Assembly: GCA_015179045.1 (NCBI GenBank)
Contig: WHUZ01000076.1
Location: forward strand, 62,001 to 126,000
Direction: 5' to 3'
DNA: 64,000 bases
Source: Kalaharituber pfeilii
Lineage: Eukaryota; Ascomycota; Pezizomycetes; Pezizales; Pezizaceae
Shown here: positions 23,206 to 34,201 of the stretch, piece by piece
Numbering within the stretch: the first letter of the stretch is position 1
How the letters are laid out: every line of letters starts with the position of its first letter
Position numbers and translations under genes: made by a program
Notes under the pieces: generated by a model
What the model was told of the DNA's origin: nothing
Databases searched by the model: none
The model's input: only the letters and a program-made list of their open reading frames with translations

Positions 23206-24685
23206 CATGGGCAAGAAGGCCAAGAGACGGGCAGATGTTGAGAGGTGCAAGTGGCTAGGGGTGATTTGTGACAGTACTCTTGATTTCGACCTCCACTGGA
23301 AAAGCCGGATCGAGAAAGCCAGAAAACTCATGGGTGCACTGTCTGGACTAGGCAACTCTCAATGGGGAATGAGTCCTATCTCATGGAGAAATGCTTATAC
23401 AGGCATGGTAAGGGCAGTGGCCCTTTGGGGGTCCGAAATTGGGTGGAGAGGCCAGAAGCAGTGGAGAGAGGAATTTGAGAGGTTGCAGTATCAAGCACTC
23501 CGCAAATGCACTGGTACAGTTCAAGGGGCAGCGAGAGTAAAGGTCAAGGCCATTGCCGGAGTAGAGAGTGTAACGACGATTCTCGATCAAGGCCATGCAA
23601 GGTATGCACTGAGATCAGTGAGGGACCCTACAGGAGTGGGGGACCTGTGGCCTGAAAGCTTCAGTGGAATGGTAGCGTCAGACCCAGACAGAGAGGGTGA
23701 GAGGGGGAGGGACTGGAGAGACTTCAGCTTGGGTTATGCTACAGACAAAAATGATGGATTTGAGTCAGTAGCTGGAAAGATTGCCAGCACTCTCGAGGTC
23801 GAATGAGGAGGAGAGAGTGTCCTGGGGACGAGATGTACACCTACTGCAGGCAGACATTGAGGTCATTGACCTCAAGCTGTGCAAGGAAGACACCCCAGCC
23901 AAATGGGAAAAGGCCATCAATGAGGCTAAGAGTGACTCGGTAGCTATTTTCACAGATGGCAGCCGCAGTGAGGAAGGCGGTGTTGGTGGCGGATGGTGCT
24001 GGAGGCAGGTGGTAGCAGGTGAGTCAGAAGGGTCCCGGTGGGTAGGGACAAAAGCAACTGTGTGGGACGGCGAGGTCTCAGGAATGAAGAGTGCCCTTGA
24101 AGCAGTTGATGGCAGTGAAAAAGTGCTACTACTCGCAGACTCTCAGGCAGCTATCAGTGCAGTCCAGAAAGCAGGAAAAACTGGCAAGGCAAGGACTGCA
24201 GACCTAGCACGGGTGATAGAGCTGATTGCAGAGAGGCGGCAAAGGCTAAGGGAGGCGGATGCAGTGAAGCTGGCATGGGTCAAGGCCCACGTAGGGATAG
24301 AAGGCAATGAGAAGGCAGATGAGTTGGCCAAAGAGGGGGCCAAGTGCATGAGGTATGATGGGCAGGCTACTGAGGGTGGGCTGCGTCAAGAGTTAGTTCG
24401 AAAAAGAAAAGAGGAGAGGGAGCGTGCAGGGTTTGGGAAGGGCAAATTCGTGAAGTGGGGCAGGAGAGCACTCACAAATTTCACATGGCTGCGGACTGGA
24501 GAAGGCGGAGCTATGTGGAGGAGGATGGTCAGTGGCGAGGAGGTACAATGTACATGTGGTGAGGCATGGAGTGCTGAGCATGTGGTGTTCAGGTGCACCG
24601 AACTGGAGCGACCCCAGAGGAAGGACAAAGATGGGGTGCATGTCACCTGGCAGTCCTGGGAGGACCTAGAGGAGAAAGGGTGGAA

Positions 24686-25506
24686 TTTTTTTTCTTTTTT
24701 TTTTTTTTTTTTTTTATATCAATACTCGCATGCCGCCCAAAGGGCTATGGCGAGGTTTTATTGAAAAGCGAAAAAAGAAGTCGAACCCCAAACTATCTAC
24801 TCCTAACTACATGTAGCGCCCGCGAAACTTCTCCATGATGCGGGTGGCAGTCCCGGTCCCGGTATCTCCTACTTCCGTCCCCTCTCCGACTCGTATCGGA
24901 CCGATCTGAGCCAACGTCCCCCGAGCCTCACCCTCTCAACATCCGTCTCCTTTTCCAAGTATACAACCGCCGAGCTGGTTTTCTTCCCCTCCTCAACCAG
25001 CGTGGTCCTCTTCCTCAGCCAGCGAATCCCCGATATCTTTCCCAATTCCTTGTTCGCGGCCTCCAACCATTGTCTGACCTTCTCTAGGTCCTTCCGTAGG
25101 GCGATCCGTGTATTACGATGCCGGTTTTTCCTTTGGTGGTGGCATCGAAAATGGTTGGTGGGGAGGTGGTGGTGTTCCCGGGGCGGGGAGAGGGGCCCTT
25201 TTTGGTGGTTGCCATGTGGCGCTTGAAGGCCTCCTCCTGGCTCGGAAGCTTTCCCTTGCCCTTTCTGGTGGTGGAGGGTTTTGGCGTGGTGGTGGCGGTG
25301 GTGGCGGCATCGGTGATGGCGGCGGTGGTGATGTCTGCATCGGTGGTGCTCCCATGGACGCGATCTTTTTGGCCTCCTCATCGCTGAGTTGGCGCTTGAT
25401 CTCATACGGTTGGTTGGGAGTTGGAGCCTTCCCCTTTCTTTTCCTCGTACTGGGGGCAGCTCGTTGCTGTGGCTGCAGCGGTGGCGATGGTGGTGGTGGT
25501 GGCCGT
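24686..25506 (-). mobile_element. LINE-A insertion, ORF1-only type
   Basis: It is flanked by gaaagggtggaa (24674-24685 and 25507-25518). On the minus strand: a Pro-rich ORF1 part, then IALRKDLEKVRQWLEAANKE, SSAVVYLEKETDVERVRLGG and the end YESERGRK-stop, a 3' UTR with a CCCGC/GCGGG hairpin, the LINE-A stem-loop and poly(A). The insert lies in ORF2 of LINE-B. Confidence 0.9.
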
Positions 25507-25663
25507 GAAAGGGTGGAAGCAAGAAGGTGTGGAGGGCGACCCGGTCGAGTACTGGTTTGCCTGCCTCGATCTGGGGTAGCCGGGGACGGAGAGCACTGAG
25601 TGCTCAAGATGTGCATGTAGATTCCGTAGTTAGGTGTTCCAAACCTGGCCCGGGTATATGGGT

Positions 25664-25702
25664 CCCTGCCATAGGCTGATAGCCTGTATGCGGGGTTACG
25701 TG

Positions 25703-25706
<4 letters not shown>
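25664..25706 (+). promoter_or_regulatory. LINE-B 3' stem-loop
   Basis: Stem CCCTGC (25664-25669) pairs with GCGGGG (25690-25695), and inside it AGGCT pairs with AGCCT across a GAT loop. It is followed by ttacgtgaatt and poly(A). The same outer stem occurs in every LINE-B tail in the window, so it is a likely recognition site for the element's own reverse transcriptase (inference from known LINEs). Confidence 0.75.
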
Positions 25707-25745
<39 letters not shown>

Positions 25746-26001
25746 GACCGGTGCTGGCATCCTGTGGCAGGTCGAATGGTATACCAATATTCAGAAGGGT
25801 TCACGGGTGCTTTCAACAAGACCTAAGGCGTTGCATATATCAACGCTCTGTATCCTGTATCCGGATATTATTGAAAAGTGAACTCACATTATGTACAAGT
25901 GTATGCGCTTTCTGTATGGAAGTAGCACTACATGCCTTTATGACCATACCAGCGACTACGTGCGCCACACGCAAAGAAGTCAAACTTATACTGTAGTAAG
26001 C

Positions 26002-26059
26002 GACCCTGCCATGGCGAACAGCTGCACGCGTGTCACATGATTTAAAAAAAAAAAAAAAA
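26002..26059 (+). mobile_element. LINE-B tail-only insertion (58 bp)
   Basis: It is flanked by tactgtagtaagc (25989-26001 and 26060-26072). It holds the LINE-B stem-loop plus poly(A). Confidence 0.9.
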
Positions 26060-26072
26060 TACTGTAGTAAGC

Positions 26073-26664
26073 AAGTAATATGAAACAAAGTGAGACCGCG
26101 CACTTCGTATACAGGAATTTCGCATTGTGAGTTCAGATTTGTAAAGGTATTCCTGTCACCGGCATACAGACCTGTATACACCCCAAGAACTGTATATATA
26201 TTGAGCGAATGCTAATAAGCGCATAGTATACAGAAATTAATCTTTTGTTGCTCCTTGGCCGCGTAACCCCAAAACGTTTTTTGACATAAATAATCTCAAT
26301 CCGCACGCTTTCGTTGCCGGATACCTATTCTCTAATTGCTGTTTTCATCTCAATGTTTCGTGATCTCTTGTCTGGGCCCTGAGATATGCTGGCAGCAATG
26401 GTGTGCTACATAGCCCCCACTAATTTGCTCATCTCCCTGTACAATTTTAGGGTCACATGCGATCGGTCGGTCGGCGTGAGGATATGGCGCACATGGGACT
26501 CTACTTTGGATTACGACCAATGACACGGTACCAGAGTGAACACTGGGCGACCCAGACAGGGTGCGGAGAATTCCGGAGACCGCTAAACCATGACGGGAAC
26601 TATATATTCCCGGTTCTCCTCGTATCAATGCAAGGGACTGCAGATCCCACATAAGATGTAGTAG
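26073..26664. other. No gene seen
   Basis: No supported coding region or repeat structure was recognised. Confidence 0.4.
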
Positions 26665-26677
26665 TAAATGCTACCAT

Positions 26678-27083
26678 TTTTTTTTTTTTTTTTTTTTTTA
26701 TATCATTATCGCATGCCGCCTTATAGGCTATGGCGATTTAAGTACATGAAAAAGGAAAATAACAAGGAAGTTACAGTAGAGCCCGCGGTATGTGATGATG
26801 ATGCGGGTGACAGGCCAAAACAAGACAAGTCCTATCTCCTGCCCCGATCTGACTCGTAATTAGATACCCTCAACCATTTCCCTCCCAATCGTACTTTCTG
26901 TATTTCACTTTCTTCCTCCAAGTATCCCACGGCTGAGCTAGTCACTTTTCCCTCGTCTATCAGTGTCTGCTTGCGTCTCAGCCATCTAATCCCAACCGTC
27001 TTTCCTAGTTCTCGGTTAGTTTCCTCCAGCCATCTTTGGACTTTCCCCAGGTCTTTCCTTAGGGCTATTCCATGTACGACGAT
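26678..27083 (-). mobile_element. LINE-A insertion, ORF1-only type, 5'-truncated
   Basis: It is flanked by taaatgctaccat (26665-26677 and 27084-27096). The minus strand carries the ORF1 C-terminus (VVHGIALRKDLGKVQRWLEE, GIRWLRRKQTLIDEGK) ending in a YESDRGR-type tail, then a 3' UTR with a CCCGC/GCGGG hairpin, the stem-loop and poly(A). Confidence 0.88.
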
Positions 27084-27096
27084 TAAATGCTACCAT

Positions 27097-27991
27097 GAAC
27101 GCCCCGATTTTTTGGGTCTGCTTGCCCAGGAGGTGGATGGGAGCGGTGGAGACAGAGGCAGCCTTTGACCGACGTCATGCAGGTTATACTTTATTGGTGT
27201 GGCAGGTAAGAACAAAACAGGGTGTAGGAATTCATAGTCGCGGTAAGCATTGTATTGAAATTTGGGATGGAGTTGATCTGGGTTATTAGATAATACCATG
27301 GAACGGGCGAAGGATTGAACTCCACTGTTTGCTATTCTGTTTCTGACATTAGTAGAGCTGTGTACGGTAATTTTCATCTGATGCTAATGCGTTGTGCGTT
27401 TTCAAGGTATGATGTGTTCACTTGACACTAGTTCATAATGATAATATGATTTGTGTGGACATGCAACACGTGTTGTACTGTATGGAGCACGGGCCCTGAA
27501 GAGGAACCCCTGTGTCTCCGAACTTTCCAACCCTTTTTCTGGACAAATGAGCACATGTCAGGGCCATTTAGTACTTTGCACGGTCTCCATTGAGAGTGGT
27601 GATGGTGACCTCGCCCTCCCGCCAGGGAACGTAAGGCCAGCGCTCGGATTCGGGATAGTATCTGCTTTCGGATCATGGGAATAGAGTACACGCCGAGACA
27701 TCCAGACTAACCACCGGAATACTGGCGTTTTGCGCATCCGCTTGGCAGGCGCCCGGATTGAGTATATACGCGGAGAAAGGTGCGGTCGGGTTTGGCTCTT
27801 TCGCTTCCTCGTCCAATAATCTGTACTTTGGCATGTCGATCCCTTCGTAAGCGAAAAAGCAACCACAGTGGACAAATTCGGATCTATACATAGAGTGAAG
27901 AGGTACTTATGGATCACTACATATATATTAGTATGTTGCCCACGTTTTTGCGGATCGTTCTAGCATAAATTCCAACAAGATACGACCAAGA
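27097..27991. other. No gene seen; upstream region of the FAD oxidase
   Basis: Open stretches on both strands overlap each other and show no domain. The last ~100 bases contain AT-rich TATA-like runs (acatatatatta near 27917) that could belong to the promoter of the gene at 27992. Confidence 0.35.
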
Positions 27992-30423
27992 ATGAAAATC
28001 CCGTACCTCGCCCTGTTATTGCTGCCTGCTGGAGCAGTTCCTGGCTTTGCTCATCCAAGAACTTCGCCCCAGCTCCTCCCAGGCCTTCTTGACCCTATTT
28101 TTGAACTGCCGCTGCCATCCCTGAAAAACGTCCTGTCCCTCGACCTGCTCGGTGACATCATCTCCGGCATCAATCAATATCCCGAAATTGCGGCTGCATT
28201 CCCGGGTCTCAGTGAGGTCCTGTCGGCCGTCAGATCCAACGATATCACGCCGGAGGAGCATATACGTGGGTTATTGCGGGCGATCAGGCAGCATGAGTCT
28301 TACTTGAAGGGGCTATCCGAGCTGGATGCAGCATCACGGGACAAGGTGGAACGTTTTGTGGCGGGCGAGTCCTCAGGAGATATTCTGAGCAAGCGTGATG
28401 GCAGTGCAGAGATAGCGGGGTTTCATATCCCTCCGAGTCCAGCAGCGAAACATCACTTCAAGCACATGGAATCAGCAGGTCAGGATCCGCCATCTCGATG
28501 GTGGCTGAATGCGCGTCAAGGGACGTCGCCCATAATCTACGAAGACGCTGCAGGAACCAAAGTCATGAAAGTGCATGTGTCCGCTGCTTTTTCAAACTGG
28601 GGCTTGACCGTCTCCAACACGCCCTCGTACACCTTCGTCCCAACCACGGTTCTCGGTCTCAGCAACCTGGTCAAATGGGCAAAGAAATCGGGCAAGCGCG
28701 TGCGTGGAGGTGGGTACCGGCACACCTGGGCGGATCTGTATAGTCAGGACGGGGAGGTCTTGGTCTCAATGTTGGACTTGGCCACCGTGACAACGGTGCC
28801 TGACCCGACGGTGCTGTTGCCGAGCCAGACGTTTCCAGGAAACGAGTTGAAGGTCATTGAAATTCTCGATAAAGATATAGGGAAGGCCGGCAAAAAGTGG
28901 GTCAGGATCGGAGCGGCGGTGACGAATGAGGAGTTGAGGAGATGGGCGGTTGGCAGGAGGGAGTGGACGTTGCCTCTGAATATTTTGATGGTTGAGTATG
29001 CACTTCTATGATCACATGATGAGTGGTGAATCTGATAAGCATAACAATGATTCCAGGATCACCTTTGGAGGCTCGACAACGCCTATGTGCCACGGCGGTG
29101 GCATTCGACATCCGACCCTCTCGGACCTCATTCGCTCCGTCGAGTACATCGACGCGAACGGCATGCCACGCACCCTAACTGACCCGACTCTGCTGAAAAC
29201 CGCTGCTGGGTCCCTCGGGCTGCTAGGGATAGTCACCCATGTCACCCTTGAAATGGACAAAATGACGTACGCAATAATGAAGCCAAAGAAGGTACCAACC
29301 ATGTTGGCGATTCCGCCCCCTGTGGAATATATCGAACAGGGAAAGGTGCCGGTACCACTGAGGAAGCCTGGAGTAACGTCAGCGCAATTGGAGGAGGCGA
29401 GGCGAAGGTGGGAGCAGTGTGCGTTGAATGACTATTATTCAGAGTGGTTTTGGTTTCCATACCAGAAGGAGATGTTTGTGCAGTGCTGGTGAGTAACAGT
29501 TCATCCTACCCTCATGCATCCGCTATTGCATTCACTTTTCAACACTAACTTTGGATGCCGCGTAGGAACAACACTGACGATCCCACCGGAGCCAGCGCGT
29601 ACCCAACACCTCCAGATGTCTTCCTCCAATGGATCCAAGGCTGGCTCGGGGGCGTCATGAACGACTCCATCCTTTTCCGCGCGCTCCCAGGGCTCTGGCA
29701 AGCAGTCATTATGGGCAGTCTTGCGCACCATATGCAGCCCCCGCAGCTGCCTGGGGTTAACGAAGAAATCCGCACCACGCTTCCAGACGCCATTCATTTC
29801 CGCCGTGGCACCCAAAACATGCGTGTCCGCGACCTCGAGCTCGAAATCCCGCTACTAGCCTCGTCAGCGGCTCCTACCAGACCTGATTTGAAGCTTGTGC
29901 AGAAGGCGTGGTGGGACGCGATTATTGCGACATATCAGGATCCCAAAGCTCCAATGAGGATGGCACTGGAAATGAGGATGATGGCCGGGAGTCAGATAGT
30001 TCTGGCGCCGCAGAGGGGAACAAGTTAGGCACGGCGAGTATTGAGGTGTTGACGACTATGGCCGCGGTTGCTGATGGCACCTGGCATGGATATGTGCAGA
30101 GAGTGGCGGATTTGTGGATGGGGTTGCGGGACCGGCAGGGGAGGAAGTTGAATATCAGACCACATTGGAGTAAGGAGTGGTGAGTCTTGTTTCTAGTTGG
30201 TTGTGCGTAAACTTACTTATTGGCTGCTAATCTTCGTCATAGGGATGGAATGATTGTTGAAGGCCGCCCGTGGAGGGACCATCTAAAGTACGTATCCTAT
30301 AAGGAGCAGATACCGGAGTTCAAAAAGCAGCTGGCATCTATAGGCGCACAGCAGGGTTGGACTTTGGCCGATGTAGAGGCGCGCTTCTCATGTCCGCTGT
30401 TGGATTTTCTCTTTTTCAAGTAG
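27992..30423 (+). CDS. Secreted FAD-binding (PCMH-type) oxidoreductase
   Basis: Likely a flavin-dependent sugar-lactone/alcohol oxidase of the D-arabinono-1,4-lactone oxidase-like group; the substrate is unknown. Exons: 27992-28995, 29057-29488, 29566-30179, 30243-30423, all with GT..AG introns of 61-77 bp that keep the frame. A signal peptide is present (MKIPYLALLLLPAGAVPGFA). The FAD region has TVLGLSNLVKWAKKSGKRVR, GGGYRHTW and, across intron 1, FGGSTTPMCHGGGIRHPTLS and TAAGSLGLLGIVTHVTLEMD. The C-terminal ALO-like part includes APQRG then NKLGTASIEV and ends near VEARFSCPLLDFL. One base appears missing in a G run at 30014-30017 (PQRG to NKLG changes frame), so it is either a recent null allele or a homopolymer sequence error. 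A LINE-A tail follows the gene. Confidence 0.82.
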
Positions 30424-30472
30424 GGTTTAGTATCTGGTAGGTTTCCCCTAGCAATTCGCAATTATATACCAG

Positions 30473-30572
30473 ATTGGTTCTTGTTTTCCATTAATATCTC
30501 CTTTGTATTTTTCTCTCGCCATGGCCCAAGGGGCGGGATACGAGTAATAATATTAGAAAAACAAAAAGGTAC
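30473..30572 (+). mobile_element. Short LINE-A insertion (100 bp)
   Basis: It is flanked by ataccag (30466-30472 and 30573-30579). It has a variant stem-loop (ctcgccatggcccaaggggc then gggatacgag) and an A-rich end. Confidence 0.7.
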
Positions 30573-30624
30573 ATACCAGCTTACTGTATATAGACAACCA
30601 CATAGGCTGCAATACGTACCACGG

Positions 30625-30664
30625 CGGCATGCGAATAATGATATAAAAAAAAAAAAAAACATCA
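30625..30664 (+). mobile_element. LINE-A tail-only insertion (~40 bp)
   Basis: Partial tail cggcatgcgaataatgatat plus poly(A), with accacgg on both sides (30618-30624 and 30665-30671). The duplication is short, so the borders are approximate. Confidence 0.65.
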
Positions 30665-30671
30665 ACCACGG

Positions 30672-31366
30672 TTTCCTAGAAATAAGACAAATAACTATCT
30701 CGGTAATAAATACTGCACATATCGGTTTAAATAAGACTATGATATATATTGTTTAGGAATACAAGGCACCTTATCTTTATCTAAACTTGGAGGGCGAAGG
30801 AATAGGAAGGTATCAAAATAATGCAATAATTATAGCCTCTACTACACTTTATATATCAAACGTTGTGTCGCGATTGATTACCCCAGAGCACCTTCAAGAT
30901 TGGTTTTGATGTGGAATTGTGGGGTGCAGAGCCTCATTCATACATACATACATACAGAATATGGAGAAGGCGCTGAAAAGGTGGGATTGACATGGCAAAT
31001 AATATCCGGCGACGAATGTGGCTTGTCACATAACGGCACATACGTAAAAAGCATTTTGACCACCGCTTATTTCTTCGATAGTACTAATATCGTAATCAAA
31101 CCTACTCCACTAAGGCTGAAACCTTCTGGACTGACGCGCTATGGAGGATGGATGTAATTGTAGGCGTGGAAGTTCAAATTTATTCTCTCCGCCTAAAAAG
31201 CATGTCTTGGTAAGCTAAATATAAAGCATACACAGCTACACCGCTAATCCTACACCGTAAGCACAACTTTAGGAAAGATATACGACTCTCCGGCTTCCCA
31301 GCGGCAGGCAAGCAACATAGATAGAAGGCACAGCAATTGGAAAGCTCTCATACTGCTTGGGATTCG
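30672..31366. other. No gene seen
   Basis: AT-rich sequence without a supported coding region. Confidence 0.4.
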
Positions 31367-32167
31367 TTACAACTCATCCGCTCTCTCCCACTCCTTCCTA
31401 GTATCTTTTTCCTGCCGCTCAGCACCCTGCATCCGATCATCACCAGAACCAGGACGATCGCCGTAATTCCTAATCTTACACTTCCTCATATCCAGCAAAA
31501 ACCACTGGGCTGCAGCGTTCAACCTCACACCGTTTCCACTACAGATTCCCGCACACTTTGCCAATTCCCCGCATGGACACCCAGTGGCCCCGTTTCGATC
31601 ATAGTCACAATACAATTTCAACGCACAATCCACATAGCACTCCTCCACTGTCTTATTGGGGTCCGTTCTCGCGTTGCTCTCCTCCTCATCGGTGTCCTCC
31701 GCTCCCTGTCCAGTCTCCACCGGGACTGGGGGTTCTGTTGTGCGCATGCTCTGCCGCTCGACCTGGCAATACCTTCTATCCGCGTCCCACAGATGATCCA
31801 GCAGTGAGGTGGAGGTTTCTGCATCCGAATCCGCACATTGTTGCTTGCATCGGGATAAATCGCCGCAGAAACAGTTTAGAGGCCCCGTATCCTCGTAATG
31901 GCAGTGTAAACTGTCGGCGCACTTTTTGTAGCACCGGATGTCGGCATCGTCATGCAGCTTGTGGATGTCATCATGAGCACTGTTAGGTCTCAAGTGGCTT
32001 GTGCGGTGCGGGCGGAAGTGGCTGGTCCCCGTGGTGCGATCCTTGCTAGAGCGGGAATTGGGATCTTCAGTGTGTCGGGAATTCGGTGATGCGGCAGCAG
32101 GGATGAGTTGAGCACTGATAAGCAGTATCAGCTGCAAGATGCAAAAGATGTGCTTCCACGATTGCAT
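31367..32167 (-). CDS. Secreted protein with two 8-cysteine modules
   Basis: The product is 266 aa from a single exon. The N-terminus is a signal peptide (hydrophobic FCILQLILLISAQLI, then AAASP). Two related modules follow. Module 1 starts at CYKKCADSLHCHY with spacing C-x3-C-x5-C-x9-C-x1-C-x5-C-x3-C-x22-C. Module 2 starts at CYVDCALKLYCDY with the same spacing except x20 at the end. Between them is an acidic linker (EDTDEEESNARTD). After module 2 the tail is charged. An even cysteine number and secretion suggest disulphide-bonded modules. I do not recognise the family; a secreted effector or wall protein is possible but unproven. Confidence 0.8.
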   Translation of the reverse strand: MQSWKHIFCILQLILLISAQLIPAAASPNSRHTEDPNSRSSKDRTTGTSHFRPHRTSHLRPNSAHDDIHKLHDDADIRCYKKCADSLHCHYEDTGPLNCFCGDLSRCKQQCADSDAETSTSLLDHLWDADRRYCQVERQSMRTTEPPVPVETGQGAEDTDEEESNARTDPNKTVEECYVDCALKLYCDYDRNGATGCPCGELAKCAGICSGNGVRLNAAAQWFLLDMRKCKIRNYGDRPGSGDDRMQGAERQEKDTRKEWERADEL

Positions 32168-33107
32168 GGTTAAATAATTGTGAAGAGAATAGGGAGTTGA
32201 AATCGGTGGGTGGCGAAAGGTGGAGGATATAAATACAGGTATTTGGTGTTACGCACCCAGATTGACGCCAAAGCTTAGGGTGGTTGCCTGCAAGCATGCT
32301 AATAATAGCTTAGCGCTGGAAAGGGTGCCTGGTTACGAGTCTAAAAGGGTGCTAGACAAAAGCTTTTGATTGACGTTTGGCACGCATTTTGACACCCTAA
32401 TTACAGAATGGTGACAGAAAAATCGGTCCAATGACAAGGTAGTTCGAGTTACCCAAGAGAAGAGAAGTTACACGAAAGCCCCTGCGGTTACACAACTGTT
32501 GTACAGTCTTCCCAGATCTTCCTACTCTTAAGAACTTGCATATACAGACATGGGTAGTCAGCGCGGGGATTGGGCACATTGTTGTGCTTACTCTACAAGT
32601 TTGTTCGAGCACATGCGAGCATACTATGTGCAGCCTGGATTCGTAGATCGCGATCGGTTGGCGAAGGTGCAATCTGAACGATCATCCATGCAGCACACCA
32701 CCCTCCGAATCAACAATGACCCGTTTCGCTTCGGATGGCGCTTGCGCCCACTTATCAAAGGAGGAGGTGAGATATTCAAAGCCAGGTTTGCGGTCAGAGA
32801 TTTCAAGGTTTGCAAAATTCCAACGAATGGAATTTTTACCGGTGGGTAGCGGTAACGCAGCAAAATTCAAGTGGATTCTTGGCGAGAAGAGTATGCAGTC
32901 TAGAACATATCAGCAAGAAATGTCTAAATCCATAGGGCTCTTACCATATCCGATGCGGCATGATGTACACACCGGTAATGCAACGCCGCAAATGCTCAAA
33001 AAAAAGGCGAAAAACGGAGAAGAACGAGTGTCTTGAAGCTGCGAAGCACGGGGGAATTCCATTGCTATTAAATCATGTCTATCCATTCAACTGTCACCGT
33101 ATAAAGC
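32168..33107. other. No convincing gene
   Basis: The promoter region of the cysteine-rich gene lies next to 32168 (AT-rich atataaataca near 32228). Open stretches at 32550-33036 on both strands have no recognisable domain. Confidence 0.35.
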
Positions 33108-33122
33108 TCTTGGGTTACTAGG

Positions 33123-33305
33123 CTTCTTACTAGGCTTTTCTTGATATCTCATGACTTATTCTTTACTTAGGTTTTCTTACTATCTCATGATGGGTTTCTC
33201 CCTACCTGTTAATTTTCCTTTCTTTTTCCTTCCATTTACCTAAAACCTCGCCATACAGTAGCCCATAGGGCGGTATGCGAGTACTGATATAAAAGAAAAA
33301 AAAAA
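33123..33305 (+). mobile_element. LINE-A 3' fragment (183 bp)
   Basis: It is flanked by the 15-bp duplication tcttgggttactagg (33108-33122 and 33306-33320). It holds a 3' UTR and the LINE-A stem-loop with a small insertion in the loop side (cgccatacagtagcccatag). Confidence 0.88.
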
Positions 33306-33320
33306 TCTTGGGTTACTAGG

Positions 33321-34201
33321 GTCACGTGGATGTCTCAGTATGCCCGACATGATCGCAAGCAAACACACACTATAATACAAGTAACGAGTGCTTTGTGAAT
33401 CACTTTTCTCTTCAGCGAAATACTTTCTCCCCAGTGAAAACCATTCCAGTAAAATACTCCTCTTTGGCAAATTATGGAGAATAATACAAAAATACACATG
33501 TATGAATGAAGATTAAAAAAGTATTAAAAGCATGTAACTGCCAAAGGATACGAGAATATATAGGCAAACAAACCAAATACGGTGAAGAGTTGAACGATAC
33601 TAGTATATGGTAATGCGGCAACTGCAATACTAGTAGGCACCGTACATCATTACCACAGCGGAGATGGTACAGAATTTTCCCTACAGCGTGGATAGTGATT
33701 TTTACTTCCGAAAACGGATACCAAGCGAACTAGCAATTCAGGTCCCGACAGTCGGAAGTCACCCATACGATGCTAGGATATTTGATCTGTATCAACTTTT
33801 ACTGATACCTATCTCTTCCTGTTCTTCACTCTTGTTTCCCTTAACATAATGGCAGAATGTTTTCGCTTTCGCTTTTGAAACATCGGGATACATTGGTTGA
33901 TCACTTATTTTGATTTTTCTTTGCTTTTTCTTTCTACTGCGGTCTTACCATTATTCGGAATTGCGTCCATACAAAAGCTCTCCTGTGTTTATATAAGCGT
34001 CCGTCTACTCCAGTACCGTTGCCTTGCATTCAGTCTGTCGCTGCATGCACAGATGGCGGGCCTCGCGTCTTGGCATCTCGCCAAATGGTTCCCATCCCTG
34101 TCGACACAGGGGCAATATTACCGGTGTCAGAACTCGAAGGCGGCAGACGACAACTGCGAGCCCTCGTCCCAGCTAAAGCCGTCGATTCAAGTTCATCAAT
34201 A
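33321..34201. other. No gene seen; upstream of BTB gene A
   Basis: The stretch 34019-34204 is open and in frame with the BTB gene, so a longer first exon (from ATG 34085) cannot be excluded. Confidence 0.35.

Larger units (their letters stand above)
19379..25578 (+). pseudogene. LINE-B ORF2 (EN-RT-RNase H), broken
   Basis: The endonuclease begins near 19400 (VAFQNVGG) with GDFNAHHPAW and a CGDHAVVW end motif. The RT has SAPGPDGISYRFIKLVN, RPIQLINCVGKLMEKVV, DVKGGFGN, GVPQGSPLSPVVF and the catalytic FVDDMN box near 21712. RNase H shows AIFTDGSRSE, LLADSQAAIS and KAHVGIEGNEKADELA. A Cys/His cluster (CTCGEAWSAEHVVFRC) precedes the end. Lesions are two in-frame stops at 21467-21478, the insertion at 21862-23205, a frameshift near 23800, and the insertion at 24686-25506. 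Removing the last insertion restores an uninterrupted end to 25578. Between EN and RT there is an unusual Pro/Ser/Thr/Val repeat. Confidence 0.9.
17944..25741 (+). mobile_element. LINE-B, nearly complete, twice interrupted
   Basis: This non-LTR retrotransposon of general Tad/I type has ORF1 (coiled coil and zinc knuckles) and ORF2 (endonuclease, reverse transcriptase, RNase H, C-terminal Cys/His cluster). A 3' UTR ends in the LINE-B stem-loop and poly(A) at about 25707-25741. A MULE-like element (21862-23205) splits the RT coding region, and a LINE-A ORF1-only copy (24686-25506) splits the ORF2 end. The 5' border and target duplication could not be found. It carries in-frame stops and a frameshift, so it is dead. 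Confidence 0.9.

Noticed and set aside
25113..25787. Long Pro/His-rich open frames around 25100-25800 on both strands
   Set aside because: They are shadows of the LINE-A ORF1 Pro-rich region and run through poly(T)/poly(A) tracts.
32550..33036. Overlapping open frames on both strands of 32550-33036
   Set aside because: No domain, no conserved motif and mutual overlap; most likely chance.
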